Below are positions 49,401-62,800 of a DNA stretch of 64,000 nucleotides, one piece after another. Numbering within the stretch: position 1 is the first letter of the stretch; every line of letters begins with the position of its first letter. The DNA comes from Lamellibrachia satsuma (taxonomy: Eukaryota; Annelida; Polychaeta; Sabellida; Siboglinidae). Under the pieces are notes generated by a model that did not search any database, was not told the origin of the DNA, and saw only the letters and a program-made list of their open reading frames with translations. The stretch is taken from NCBI GenBank assembly GCA_033239005.1, contig BSQZ01000108.1:65001-129000 (forward strand), read 5' to 3'. The position numbers and the translations under genes are program-made.

Positions 49401-52400
49401 TTGGCAGACAACCCTCTGTCACAGTCATGTTCCAGGGATTATTCTGCCCTTATACGGAAAACGTGTTCATGACTAAAGTGAGCTTGTCTAGAGTGTATCC
49501 CAATTCACAGATTCAGTCTCTTTGGCAGTGCTGACATCTGTCTGGTGACTGTACTTACTGGTTTCACAACTGGAGAGCACATCACGCTCGGTGATGTTTG
49601 TCTCAGCTGCCTCTCTTGTGGCAATCAATGTGAACCCTGGCAGCTCGTGCTCGGGCAGGAAGTAGCTTGAGGTGGACTGTCAGTGACAATAGCATGTTCA
49701 TTCGGCGTAGACACGAGAAGTCGTCGATTTCGATGAAGACGACTTTGCACGAGATATGAGCGCGGTGAATCTGCTTGTCTGACCATGGTACTGCCAGTCT
49801 TATCGTGTTGCACCCACACCAAATCACCTGGCTGAAGAATGCCCATTGGTTGTGTGAGGTGACAGCAGTCATATGGTTTATTCTGCTGTCGTTTCATGTT
49901 CTCTTGTCTATCCTGCAGCTGTTTCGATTCAACCCAGTGAGGTTTCAGGGTTGATGGCATCACAGAAACTGCGCAACTGCCTGCCCATCAGCAGTTCAGA
50001 TGGCGAATATCCACATTCAAAAGGTGTGGCACGGTAAGACAGTAAGACATTGTAAGGATATGCCACTTTCTTCAATAAGTTCTTCACTGTTTACACCGCT
50101 TGAGTATCTTGGACTACTGGTGATGTGTGCGAATCCGTGGTCTTGAGCTGCATATTGTGGACCGTTATCTGAAACAACTGTTTCCGGGATACCATGTCTC
50201 GCGAAAAAAATCAACTTCAGATGGTTAATGGCATCTGAAGAACCAATATTGTCCAGTCTGGTGATTTCAGCATAGCTAGAGTAATAGTCAACTATGAGTA
50301 GATACGTTCCCTTCATGTAGACGAACATATCAGTGCCAACTTTTTGCCACAGTCATAGATGTGACTGAAGCTATTATTGTTTCTGCATGATTGTGCCACT
50401 CTCCAGGCCACCGGACAGATGATTGTGCCGCTCTCCAGGCCACCGGACAGATGATTGTGCCGCTCTCCAGGCCACCAGACAGATGATTGGGCCCACAAGC
50501 AACATTTCACCAGCCCTTGGTGCCCTGCAGCTTCTCCAACATCGTCAGTCTCATGCAACTTGGAATCACCAACCTTACTCCTTTCAGAAGTAGTCCTTGT
50601 TGAATAGTCAGTTCATTCTGAACTTGCCAGTATGGCTTCATAACTCCTGGCAAAGATGGATAGCTTGGCCAACCTTCCAAGCAATACTTCATTACTTGGT
50701 GACACACTTTGTCTTCTTGCTGGTTAGCTCTGATCTCGGCCAATCTTGTCTCCATGGCAGGGATCTGTTCAACAGTCAGATTCGGTTGCGCTGAAACTTC
50801 CTCTAAGACTCGGCTAATGTCAGTGGTCACACACGAGGGGAGCAGGACAAAGCATCTACTGCAACCATTTGCAATGTTCAGCCAAACAAAACAATGAAGT
50901 GATAAAGCTTTTTACACTTTCACCTTCATCCAGTGAACGTCTGTTGAATTTAGCATAATATGGCATTTTGCCGAACTATAAAGTGTTCGTCAAACTTGTT
51001 TTTGACAGCCGCCTAGTTCTGTTTCTGTTCTGCCATCAAACCAAACCCTCTCATAATGTCGTCCACTTCATCGCCCATTGCATAAATCAGTGCACTACAT
51101 CATTCGTTTTGTCTACAGCTGATGCAGAATGAAATCTTTCAAACCTACGAATCCACTTTGGCCATTTGTCTGAGTTTTTGGACATGAAAGGCTCGGCAGG
51201 GCTTAAATTTGCGAGCTGTGGCTTGCCAATGGCGCCCAAATATCGTCCTGGCGAGTGTTTTTTTAATTGCGGGCGCCAGCTGGCAAATACATTTTGTAAG
51301 TTGTATTATTTAAAAAACTGGTGGACCTCCAAAACTTTGCGTAGGTTACGCAAATCATTCAAAGGAAACATTTAGTAGCCGATGTAAAACTGTAGTGTTA
51401 CCAGACTCTGTGGATGGAAGCATCATCGTTTTGGCTGTGCCTGTTGCTAGTTCGTTTCATTCCACTACTCATCACCACTGTATGTGCACACCGAAATGAG
51501 CATCTTTTTCACAAAAAGTTATACCTGTCACATATCATATCTGCATTTCATTAGATATACAATTATAAACTCTAATCATGTATAGGTTTAGACCTCTGAA
51601 ATAGTATCTTGTAAAAAGTCATTGCCAGAATTTCAGAATGCTTTCTACGACCACGGGACATTCACCATATTTTCATTGTTATGCCTACTTATATTCGCCG
51701 CAGTTTGAAATTACATACTTATGACATCACTGCGATTAATAATTGTTTTACAAATTTTTTTAAGTATTGTAGTATCTAGCTTGTGACACATGCTGCACGG
51801 GTCTTACTTTGAAATGAGTTTGTGGGCGATAACGGGGAAGTCGAATGTTTTCGTGCCATGATTTGAATTACAAACCGGCATCGATACACACATCTTTTTT
51901 AATTGTGATATATGACTAATATTGCATGACTTTGTGAATGTACATTTTATATTTGCTGTGAGAATGTAATTAGACATGACTGCTGGTGCACTACCAACGC
52001 CAGTGGTGGAAATAGCTGTGGCCTATGGTAATGGGACAAGTTGCCGCATGCACGCGATAATCCGGCTTTTTTTTCCACTAAATTTTTACCAGATTTTGTC
52101 TGCTAGTTGATGCAAGTGATTTTGTCTGCTAGTTGATGTAAGTGATTTTGTCTGCTAGTTGATGTAAGTGATTTTGTCTGCTAGTTGATGTAAGTGATTT
52201 TGTCTGCTAGTTGATGCAAGTGATTTTGTCTGCTAGTTGATGCAAGTGATTTTGTCTGCTAGTTGATGTAAGTGATTTTGTCTGCTAGTTGATGCAAGTG
52301 ATTTTGTCTGCTAGTTGATGCAAGTGATTTTGTCTGCTAGTTGATGTAAGTGATTTTGTCTGCTAGTTGATGCAAGTGATTTTGTCTGCTAGTTGATGTA

Positions 52401-55400
52401 AGTGATTTTGTCTGCTAGTTGATGCAAGTGATTTTGTCTGCTAGTTGATGCAAGTGATTTTGTCTGCTAGTTGATGCAAGTGATTTTGTCTGCTAGTTGA
52501 TGCAAGTGATTTTGTCTGCTAGTTGATGCAAGTGATTTTGTCTGCTAGTTGATGTAAGTGATTTTGTCTGCTAGTTGATGCAAGTGATTTTGTCTGCTAG
52601 TTGATGTAAGTGATTTTGTCTGCTAGTTGATGCAAGTGATTTTGTCTGCTAGTTGATGCAAGTGATTTTGTCTGCTAGTTGATGCAAGTGATTTTGTCTG
52701 CTAGTTGATGTAAGTGATTTTGTCTGCTAGTTGATGCAAGTGATTTTGTCTGCTAGTTGATGTAAGTGATTTTGTCTGCTAGTTGATGTAAGTGATTTTG
52801 TCTGCTAGTTGATGCAAGTGATTTTGTCTGCTAGTTGATGTAAGTGATTTTGTCTGCTAGTTGATGCAAGTGATTTTGTCTGCTAGTTGATGCAAGTGAT
52901 TTTGTCTGCTAGTTGATGTAAGTGATTTTGTCTGCTAGTTGATGCAAGTGATTTTGTCTGCTAGTTGATGCAAGTGATTTTGTCTGCTAGTTGATGTAAG
53001 TGATTTTGTCTGCTAGTTGATGCAAGTGATTTTGTCTGCTAGTTGATGTAAGTGATTTTGTCTGCTAGTTGATGCAAGTGATTTTGTCTGCTAGTTGAGG
53101 CAAGTGATTTTGTCTGCTAGTTGATGTAAGTGATTTTGTCTGCTAGTTGATGCAAGTGATTTTGTCTGCTAGTTGATGCAAGTGATTTTGTCTGCTAGTT
53201 GATGCAAGTGATTTTCTAGCAGTATGATTGGACCTTTTATTAAATATAATTCTGAACTTCAGAAGACAAACATGGTCAGTTTTATGCTAATAATGTATTA
53301 TGATTCAGCTATTAAACTGGAAAATACTTTTTATTGTATTTGGCTCTTTCCAAAATGTTCACACACATGACATGTACATAGTATTTATTATACATTACGT
53401 AGGTATTATGTTGTTTCTTTCCTCTTTACCCTGAAGTCTGGGGTGAGGCTGACATCAATACTGGGCATAAATTTTTTTCCTTCTGTCTCTGTTTCCATTT
53501 CACTGCCTGTCACCACTCCCCCATCCCTCGCTGTCGTTCTCCACTCTTCTCACCGTCTTCACACAGTCCTCCCTCCTCTGTTGTAGTCTACCTCTTCTCC
53601 CTCTGCCCTTCACTCTGAGTGGCTCTCTTTATTAACCATTACCTTCCACGTGGTCCATGTGTGCAACCCACTTTAACCCTCTCCTCACCAGCTTCCTCCT
53701 TAAACTCTCTTTTACACCAACCTCCTTCCTCAGCTCCGGCATTCTTTCCTTGTTTACTTTTTTCACTCCCGCAATTTGTTTAATTCTACAAACTTGGACT
53801 TTCTCTTGTTAGTTTTCCCTCATCGCCATAGTCTCTATTATATTATAGACCAGATAGGCTGGTGTTACGCACAAACTATGCATCTTATTATCTGGTAATT
53901 AATAGACGAAACCTGCTATCCTGGCCATTTGGCCCCTAAATTTTATTGTTGGCCCCTAATTTTAAGCTGGCCCCTAAGTTCTCAGGGGCCAGCTGGCCTC
54001 TAAATTTTCAGGTGAATTTTAAGCCCAGCTCGGGTGGGGCAGTTTCGAAATTGGGCCATTTGGAATAGTCAGTTAACATTTGGCACACATTTGTGTTTTC
54101 ACATTGTTTGTTTACCCAAATTTACCGTATCGTTCATTTTTCCTGGTGGTGTACTGTTAGACGTAGGTGTTTTCTGCTATTTGACACCATGTGGCGTTAT
54201 TGACTCACTTGAGTATGATAGTTTGACAACAGGTTTATTGAATGCACGTGTACGCGACAATGCATTCGTGGCTCAAAAGCTGAGATAGTAGAGGTAGGCC
54301 ACTATGCTATTACAGTAAACTGGATAGAGGTAGTCGCGCTACGCTATTACAGTAAGGTGGATAGAGGTAGTCGCGCTACGCTATTACAGTAAACTGGATA
54401 GAGGTAGGCACGCTACGTTATTACAGTAAACTGGATAGAGGTAGGCGCACTGTGTTATTACAGTAAACTGGATAGAGGTAGGCCACTATGCTATTACAGT
54501 AAACTGGATAGAGGTAGTCGCGCTACGCTATTACAGTAAGGTGGATAGAGGTAGTCGCGCTACGCTATTACAATAAACTGGATAGAGGTAGGCAAGCTAC
54601 GTTATTACAGTAAACTGGATAGAGAACATAGGCGCACTGTGTTATTACAGTAAACTGGATAGAGGTAGGCCACTATGCTATTACACAGTAAACTGGATAG
54701 AGGTAGTCGTACAGCTAACGCTATTACAGTAAACTGGATAGAGGTAGGTGCACTATGTTATTACAGTAAACTGGATAGAGGTAGGCACACTACGCTATTA
54801 CAATAAACTGGATAGAGGTAGGCATGCTACGTTATTACAGTAAACTGGATAGAGGTAGGCACACTGTGTTATTACAGTAAACTGGATAGAGGTAGGCACA
54901 CTATGCTATTACAGTAAACTGGATAAAGGTAGTCGCGCTACGCTATTACAGTAAGGTGGATAGAGGTAGTCGCGCTACGCTATTACAGTAAACTGGATAG
55001 AGGTAGTTGTGCTACGTTATTACAGTAAACTGGATAGAGGTAGGCACACTATGTTATTACAGTAAACTGGATAGAGGTAGGCACACTACGCTATTACAGT
55101 AAACTGGATAGAGGTAGTCGCGCTACGCTATTACAGTAAGGTGGATAGAGGTAGTCGCGCTACGCTATTACAATAAACTGGATAGAGGTAGGCACGCTAC
55201 GTTATTACAGTAAACTGGATAGAGGTAGGCACACTGTGTTATTACAGTAAACTGGATAGAGGTAGGCACACTATGCTATTACAGTAAACTGGATAAAGGT
55301 AGTTGCGCTACGCTATTACAGTAAGGTGGATAGAGGTAGTCGCGCTACGCTATTACAGTAAACTGGATAGAGGTAGTTGTGCTACGTTATTACAGTAAAC

Positions 55401-56797
55401 TGGATAGAGGTAGGCACACTATGTTATTACAGTAAACTGGATAGAGGTAGGCCACTATGCTATTACAGTAAACTGGATAGAGGTAGTCGCGCTACGCTAT
55501 TACAATAAGGTGGATAGAGGTAGTCGCGCTACGCTATTACAATAAACTGGATAGAGGTAGGCACGCTACGTTATTACAGTAAACTGGATAGAGGTAGGCG
55601 CACTGTGTTATTACAGTAAACTGGATAGAGGTAGGCCACTATGCTATTACAGTAAACTGGATAGAGGTAGTCGCGCTACGCTATTACAGTAAACTGGATA
55701 GAGGTAGGTGCACTATGTTATTACAGTAAACTGGATAGAGGTAGGCACACTACGCTATTACAATAAACTGGATAGAGGTAGGCATGCTACGTTATTACAG
55801 TAAACTGGATAGAGGTAGGCACACTGTGTTATTACAGTAAACTGGATAGAGGTAGGCACACTATGCTATTACAGTAAACTGGATAAAGGTAGTCGTGCTA
55901 CGCTATTACAGTAAGGTGGATAGAGGTAGTCGCGCTACGCTATTACAGTAAACTGGATAGAGGTAGTTGTGCTACGTTATTACAGTAAACTGGATAGAGG
56001 TAGGCACACTATGTTATTACAGTAAACTGGATAGAGGTAGACACACTACGCTATTACAGTAAACTGGATAGAGGTAGGCACACTACGCTATTACACCACA
56101 CCACGTGCTGCTCGAACTTTAGTATATAAAACCCAGATAGCCACTGTTCTCCACATCAGGATTAACTGACACTTATTGGCACCAATCCGACCCCACCATG
56201 TTCTGTTTGCAGCGAGGTACGACAGTCTGTCTACAGAACCTGTTCTCCACACTGCCCGTACGACACAAGGAGTTCCAACGAAACCTGAAGAAGGAGTTCG
56301 CCAAAATGGTCGTAGTACTCAACGCTTACTGCATCTTGTCGACAGGAGTGAAGATCACTTGCACAAACCATACGGGGAAAGGGTACACACCTTATGCTAA
56401 CTGGTTACCAGACCAACAGAACAAAGTGTCCTGTTTCCTTGAGAGGTCTGCTGCAGTCAACTGGGTTTTTTGAAAAAATGTGAGGTTGCTTTAGATTGTC
56501 AAATTGTTACTTCTGCTTTGACGTTGATGTTTATGCACCATATGTGTGCATGACCTCAAGATAATTTATGATAATTGTGATTCGTAGAAATCCAACAGTT
56601 GTGGTGAAGACGAATGGCAATGAAAGTGTGAAAGACAACATTACAAACATCTTTGGAACAAAGCAGGTAATGTATATGTAACATCTTTGGAACAAAGAAA
56701 GTAGCTTACATGTAACATATAAAAGGTGATGCTCACAGATCCCTGTGCACACATGCACCCATGCACCCACTCACACACACATCCACACACATCCACA

Positions 56798-56829
<32 letters not shown>

Positions 56830-59800
56830 CACACAGAAAATTAACGTTCAAATTATGCATCTGATGAGACCCATTGTTGTGTTAATACCTTCTGAGTGTC
56901 TGTCTATGGTCCTTCCAGGCGCATTTGTCAAATAGATAATTTAATAAACTAGCCTTAAGGTAGCTGATGTGGCTATTGTATGCTTGTCTTGAATTGAGTA
57001 GTTTCAGTAGAAGTTTTTAAGATAAACAATTTCTTCACAGATTGTAGTTGAAATACTTTATAATATTGTTCCTGATTAATAAAATTTTGAGTTAAAAAAA
57101 AATTATTTGGTTATGTTAAAAGATTTTATTTTAAATGTTGTAAATATGAAAAAAATCGCCACGAAATGCGAAATTATATCGTTTTGAAAAAATCCTCAAA
57201 GAAATAAATGACATACATATAGGTATGACAGTGTCACTGATAACTTTACGGAATGACAGACTAAAGTCTATTAATTCTAACTGGTGTAATGTTGCCCACA
57301 TGTAAGAAGCGTTCATATGCCAAATTGCAGCGTTGTAAGTGTTTTCTAAGTTTTTCTAAAATAGTAAATTAAGCATCATTTCATGTTAGTGATAACAGAG
57401 ATGTCAATAGATATGCGTATCATGCTTAAAATGTGACGTTTTTCACTTGTGTTTTACATGTTGACAAAACATAATGGCCATTGCTAATATTGACATGTCC
57501 CTTAATTTGCTGCCACAACTGCCCTTGAATCCGTATTTACAATGTGTTGTCGTGTACGATATCAGGTTACGCCAGCCATCTGACAAACACGTGCAGGGCA
57601 TGTTTTGCATCATTTTGATTGGCTGGTTTTCTGCGGGGTCACCTGGCCACATTTACATGCCATTTCAGTTATAGCGTCAAAGGCACGATAAACTACGTTA
57701 GTGCTGATATTTGCTGGTTTAAAGACTTGGGACTGTTCAAAGCGCATTACACTTCACCTGTTTGGGACTGTTCAAAGCACATTACACTTCACCTGTTTGG
57801 GACTATTCAAAGCACATTACACTTCACCTGTTTGGGACTGTTCAAAGCGCATTACACTTCACCTGTTTGGGACTGTTCAAAGCACATTACACTTCACCTG
57901 TTTGGGATTGTTCAGAGCACATTACACTTCACCTGACCTGTTCATTCCGACGCTAACTCGACTTCTCTGGGAAGCATTCAGCCATGCTGAAGATTATTTG
58001 TTCACGTACACCACTGGCTGTAGCCAGGTACTCGTCTTTGCATCTTAGTGAACTGTTGCAACGTTTGGTAAACAAAATTGCCAAAGCTTTGAAATGGCAT
58101 GAAGAGGATTCGAACCCGTGTTCTCTCAATTGAGAGTCCAATGTTCTGACCAATAGGCCACCACACCCCATAACCTTAGCTGAAGCCAAAGCAGTCATCT
58201 GTTTTTGGAAGCGTTTGATTGAAATCACAATGCATACTTGTTTATACACTGTGCATCATAAAGCATGCTGAGTGAATCGGTACCGATACCAAATGTAGTA
58301 TTTGTTTATGTATTTTCCACATGATATTTTTTGCCTTTGTGGAAGATTTTATGACCTTTCAGAGTGTCAAATTGTCATTTAGCGATGCCCTAAGTGTATT
58401 ATCAGCGTAAGATCTGTGTGCCAGGTGCAGAGCCTGCTGGAGTTGCAGCAGTACCAGCCCAGTGAAGACGTCTGTACTGAGTTCTCTGTCAGCGCTCAAC
58501 AACACGACATGTCATTTAAGTAAGTCTACCAAGTCGGTGTTGTTTGTGTAGTTCATTTCATCTTGAAAGTTTTATTCAGATGTCTTATCGATGTTGAAGA
58601 GTTATAAAAATGGAAATATTGAAAGTACATTTTTGTGCAGATCAAAATGAACTTCCATAGTTATGACTCTTTAACAGTGTTATGCTCTATGACAAATACA
58701 GACACAAAAACACTTCATCTGTTGTCTCTGATGCATTGCGTCATGTATCATGTAAGGTGAAAAAATGTGGCTCCCAGATTACTGATTGCTTCAGGAAAGT
58801 TCTTGAACTATCCTTGCATCATATCCACCTGGTTATTCATACCAGTCATTGGTTCTTTGTTATTAATCATTTTCTTTTATGTGGCATAAGCATTTTTCCT
58901 GTGTTTGTCTGTCACAAAATTTTATATTTACAGTGCAGTACAAGAATGATTGCTTATGTTGTAGAATTTCAGGTTATGTGTCCAACTGTGACCACGGAAG
59001 TGGCCGCAGCAGCACTGACCGACAGTTTGTGCTGGTCAATAAACGGCCATGTGATCACACAAAGGTACTGGCTCAAATGTGTACCAGAATATTACACCTT
59101 GCTGCTAGAAACTTTGCATTTAATTTCATTGCACATTACCTCATTAGCACTTTTAAAAGTTGAAAACTTCAAAATAAACACCACTGCACATTGTGTCTCT
59201 TCGGTGCCTCACCAACATGCTGAGTCCTATGTTTTTCTGACAAAGTTAGCAAGTAAATTCCCACATCAGCATGACTTAAGCTCTTTTACAGAATTTTCCA
59301 ATTGTAATTACATTTGATCACAGTTCTTACGATTATCTGCAGTTTTGCCTCTGGTGAGTTTAACATTACCCCATAGTTTGTTTGTAGGGATGAGAATGTC
59401 TTCAACCACTGGCACAAATGTACCCAGCTGAGCAGCCATCATTTATATTCAGGGTAATACATGCCCATGTGTGAGAACTTTGCGAAGAAACATGCCTGTA
59501 CCTAAATTACAGCAAGTCTTTGTTTATCTGCCATACATTCTAGAATGAGAACACACATATTCAGACCCACGCATGCACATGTGTGAATATTATTTGAAGA
59601 CTGTGTGATGATGTTGCAGGTGTTTCGTCTAATCAATGAGGTTTACCACAGCTACAACAAGCATCAGTATCCATTTGTTGTCCTTGACATCAGCACCAAC
59701 AGAGGTAAGGACGTGGCTGTTGGCAAGTAAACCTTACATCAGGTGGGTCCACTCACCTGCCGTACAGCTTGGTGGGTCCACTCACCTGCCGTACAGCTTG

Positions 59801-62800
59801 GTGGGTCCACTCACCAGCCGTACAGCTTGGTGGGTCCACTCACCTGCCGTACAGCTTGGTGGGTCCACTCACCTGCCGTACAGCTTGGTGGGTCCACTCA
59901 CCTGCCGTACAGCTTGGTGGGTCCACTCACCTGCCGTACAGCTTGGTGGGTCCACTCACCTGCCGTATAGCGGGTTGGTCCACTCACCTGCAGTGGAGCT
60001 GGCACGGTCAGTTGCAGGTCTCATGGTTTTCTAGCATGGCAGATCTGTGCTCTTCATAAAGTTGCCTCTTATTTACCATATTTGTTGACTGACAAAACAT
60101 GATCGATGGTTCTACCTCTTGTGCAGCTCAATAGAACGTCAAAACTCCAAGGTTTTATTAAAATTTTTATATAAATTGTTTATGTAGCACTTGTGAACTT
60201 TAGTGTTTAACATGCCATGAAGTGCCTTTAACAACCACGGATCTGGTTTTATATTAAATATAAATGTATTATTGTGCTGTGAAAGTTGTCGTATGTTTCA
60301 GTGATGTCTGTATTATCTATGAATTTAAAGTGAAACACAAGTAATGGTTTTGGGGCTGTGCACCTAAAAGAGATAATAAAAACTAATTCCGGTAATTTCT
60401 CCAGTTAACCGAGGGTTGACCTGTTAACCAGCGCGACCAATGAAAATCAGGTAACCTAACCTACTATTAAGTGAGGCTGGCATACACAGAACCAATGCAA
60501 AGTCTCAAACAAACATGATATTTTGTCATAATAATGACTGATTTGGTAAACAATGGCCAAAATATGTTAACATAAGTTGAGTTTGAATGCAAACAGCGTG
60601 GCAAACAGCGTGACGTAGGGCTATCTAACAGTATGGGAGGCACATGAAATTAAGATGCAGTGTGTTCAACAAGGTTTTCATAGTAAACCACTGATCAAGA
60701 TCAAGTCCATGTAAAATCACACCAAATGTTTTCATTTAGCAAAGAGTTTTCCCCACCCTATTGTACAGGTTTCTTAGACTCGTGCTCGTGACCATCCCAC
60801 TGCTTCAACTGTCACGTATAACACGACTCATCGCCCAGTTGGCCTAAAGGTGGGTGGTCTGCTGTTCATGTACACACTTAAACACTCCAGCATTATTCAG
60901 ACAGTCGTATAACTTATTTTATGTGACTGTTTTCAGAAACCGTGGATGTGAATGTTACTCCGGATAAAAGACAAATCTTCCTCCAGTCTGAGAGACTTCT
61001 GCTGGCAACGGTCAAGGTATTGGAAGACTTTGATACTGCTAACATTATGACACTTCTGTGGTCATCACCATTATTAATTGTTCTTTTCTAAGTGTAGATC
61101 TTTGTTGTTTTACTGGCTGTTGGTTTTCTAAATGATGTGACACAATAATGCAGCTTCATAAAGCACAACATGGCTTTATTTTTAAACTTAATCATCATAT
61201 AATATACTATTTATTACATTTAATTTTACAACTAATCTGTTTTGGACTTAATGATGCAGTATTTTATCAAACAATTTAACTACATGTATAATTCACATTT
61301 TGAGTTAGCCTCTAAAGATTACTGTAAATATTGCCATCTCTTGACTACATTTGGTTGTAGGCATCTCTTGTGAAACTGTTTGAGCCAAGATCGTCTATGT
61401 ACCAGTACAATCAGCCATCACTGGCCAGTCATACACAAATCACAAGTGAGTTAGACATTTACTGCAGAACAGCAAACTGAAAAAAAATAAATCAGTTATG
61501 TTTTCATAGATACCGCTGAAGGCATTTTAAAAAACATGGCAATTTTGTGACAGAATGACTAGCTTCATAATGGAACTTAATTTTAATGGTTCGTTAGTAC
61601 AACTGCTTCTTCACAATATGAGCACAGGGAAAGTTGGTGTCAAGTATTGAGATGCTCCCTTATTGTTGGAGGTCAAAGTGCAGTGCTGTCTAGTTCCGGT
61701 GCAGTGTAACTATAACGTGGTCATAAATGATGAATAAAAGATGTTTCGTACATCACAGTTGGAAATGCATCATTTAATGTGTAAACTTCCACATACAGTT
61801 TGAAAAACGTCATCATCATTAAATACAAATCGTGATGTTCGTTATGTAATGTTGTTGATTTCTCATGTTTTAGGGCCAACAAATATAACTCCTACCAGAT
61901 GCAGTGGAACACACATGTAAGTAAGGGCTATCTAGTGGTGACAAATAATCAACTCAAACATACAGTATTTGCATGAGTAAAATTTATTTGTAACACTAAT
62001 AATTAAAGTCCGCAACATTGGAGTAGTGAGCTCGAAATAATGAATAGCTAATATTTTAATTAAGTAAAAATTAAGTTGCACCCCTCCATTCTGTTCTACT
62101 TATGACATGTCGTTCCGCTGTCAACAGTGGCAGCCCAGGGTCATTCCTGATCTGATCACTCCACCTCTTCAGTGGTCTTCCTCTATTCTGTTCTACTTAT
62201 GACATGTCGTTCCGCTGTCAACAGTGGCAGCCCAGTGTCATTCCTGATCTGATCACTCCACCTCTTCAGTGGTCTTCCTCTATTCTGTTCTACTTATGAC
62301 ATGTCGTTCCGCTGTCAACGGTGGCAGCCCAGTGTCATTCCTGATCTGATCACTCCACCTCTTCAGTGGTCTTCCTCTATTCTGTTCTACTTATGACATG
62401 TCGTTCCGCTGTCAACGGTGGCAGCCCAGTGTCATTCCTGATCTGATCACTCCACCTCTTCAGTGGTCTTCCTCTATTCTGTTCTACTTATGACATGTCG
62501 TTCCGCTGTCAACAGTGGCAGCCCAGTGTCATTCCTGATCTGATCACTCCACCTCTTCAGTGGTCTTCCTCTATTCGGCTGTCCTTTAAAATCTTGCATG
62601 AATGCTTGGCTAACAGTGTTCTCTCTTAGCATATGGAAAACATGTCCAAACCACTGCAGTCGCGTGTGTCTGATGACACCCGTGATTGATTCATACTACT
62701 GTGCACAGTAATGTCTTCTCTTCATTGCAGTACACCACACAGTGAGGACAAGAGCCATTCTGTGCAGGTGGGAAGAGACATTTTGTTTGTGCAAGTTGTT

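Larger units (their letters stand above)
51197..54026. mobile_element. hAT-like non-autonomous transposon inserted in the Gypsy Gag
   Basis: The left end CAGGGCTTAAATTT (51197) and right end AATTTTAAGCCC (to 54026) are inverted repeats. They are flanked by AGGCTCGG and AGCTCGG, an imperfect target duplication. Removing it brings Gag coding sequence together. Its body holds a 26-bp minisatellite, a GGCCCCTAA-type repeat near 53930-54010 and no transposase. Confidence 0.65.

Noticed and set aside
52092..53214. Possible CRISPR-like array
   Set aside because: Units are contiguous with no unique spacers, in an animal intron; it is a minisatellite. The same applies to the 37-bp and 55-bp arrays.
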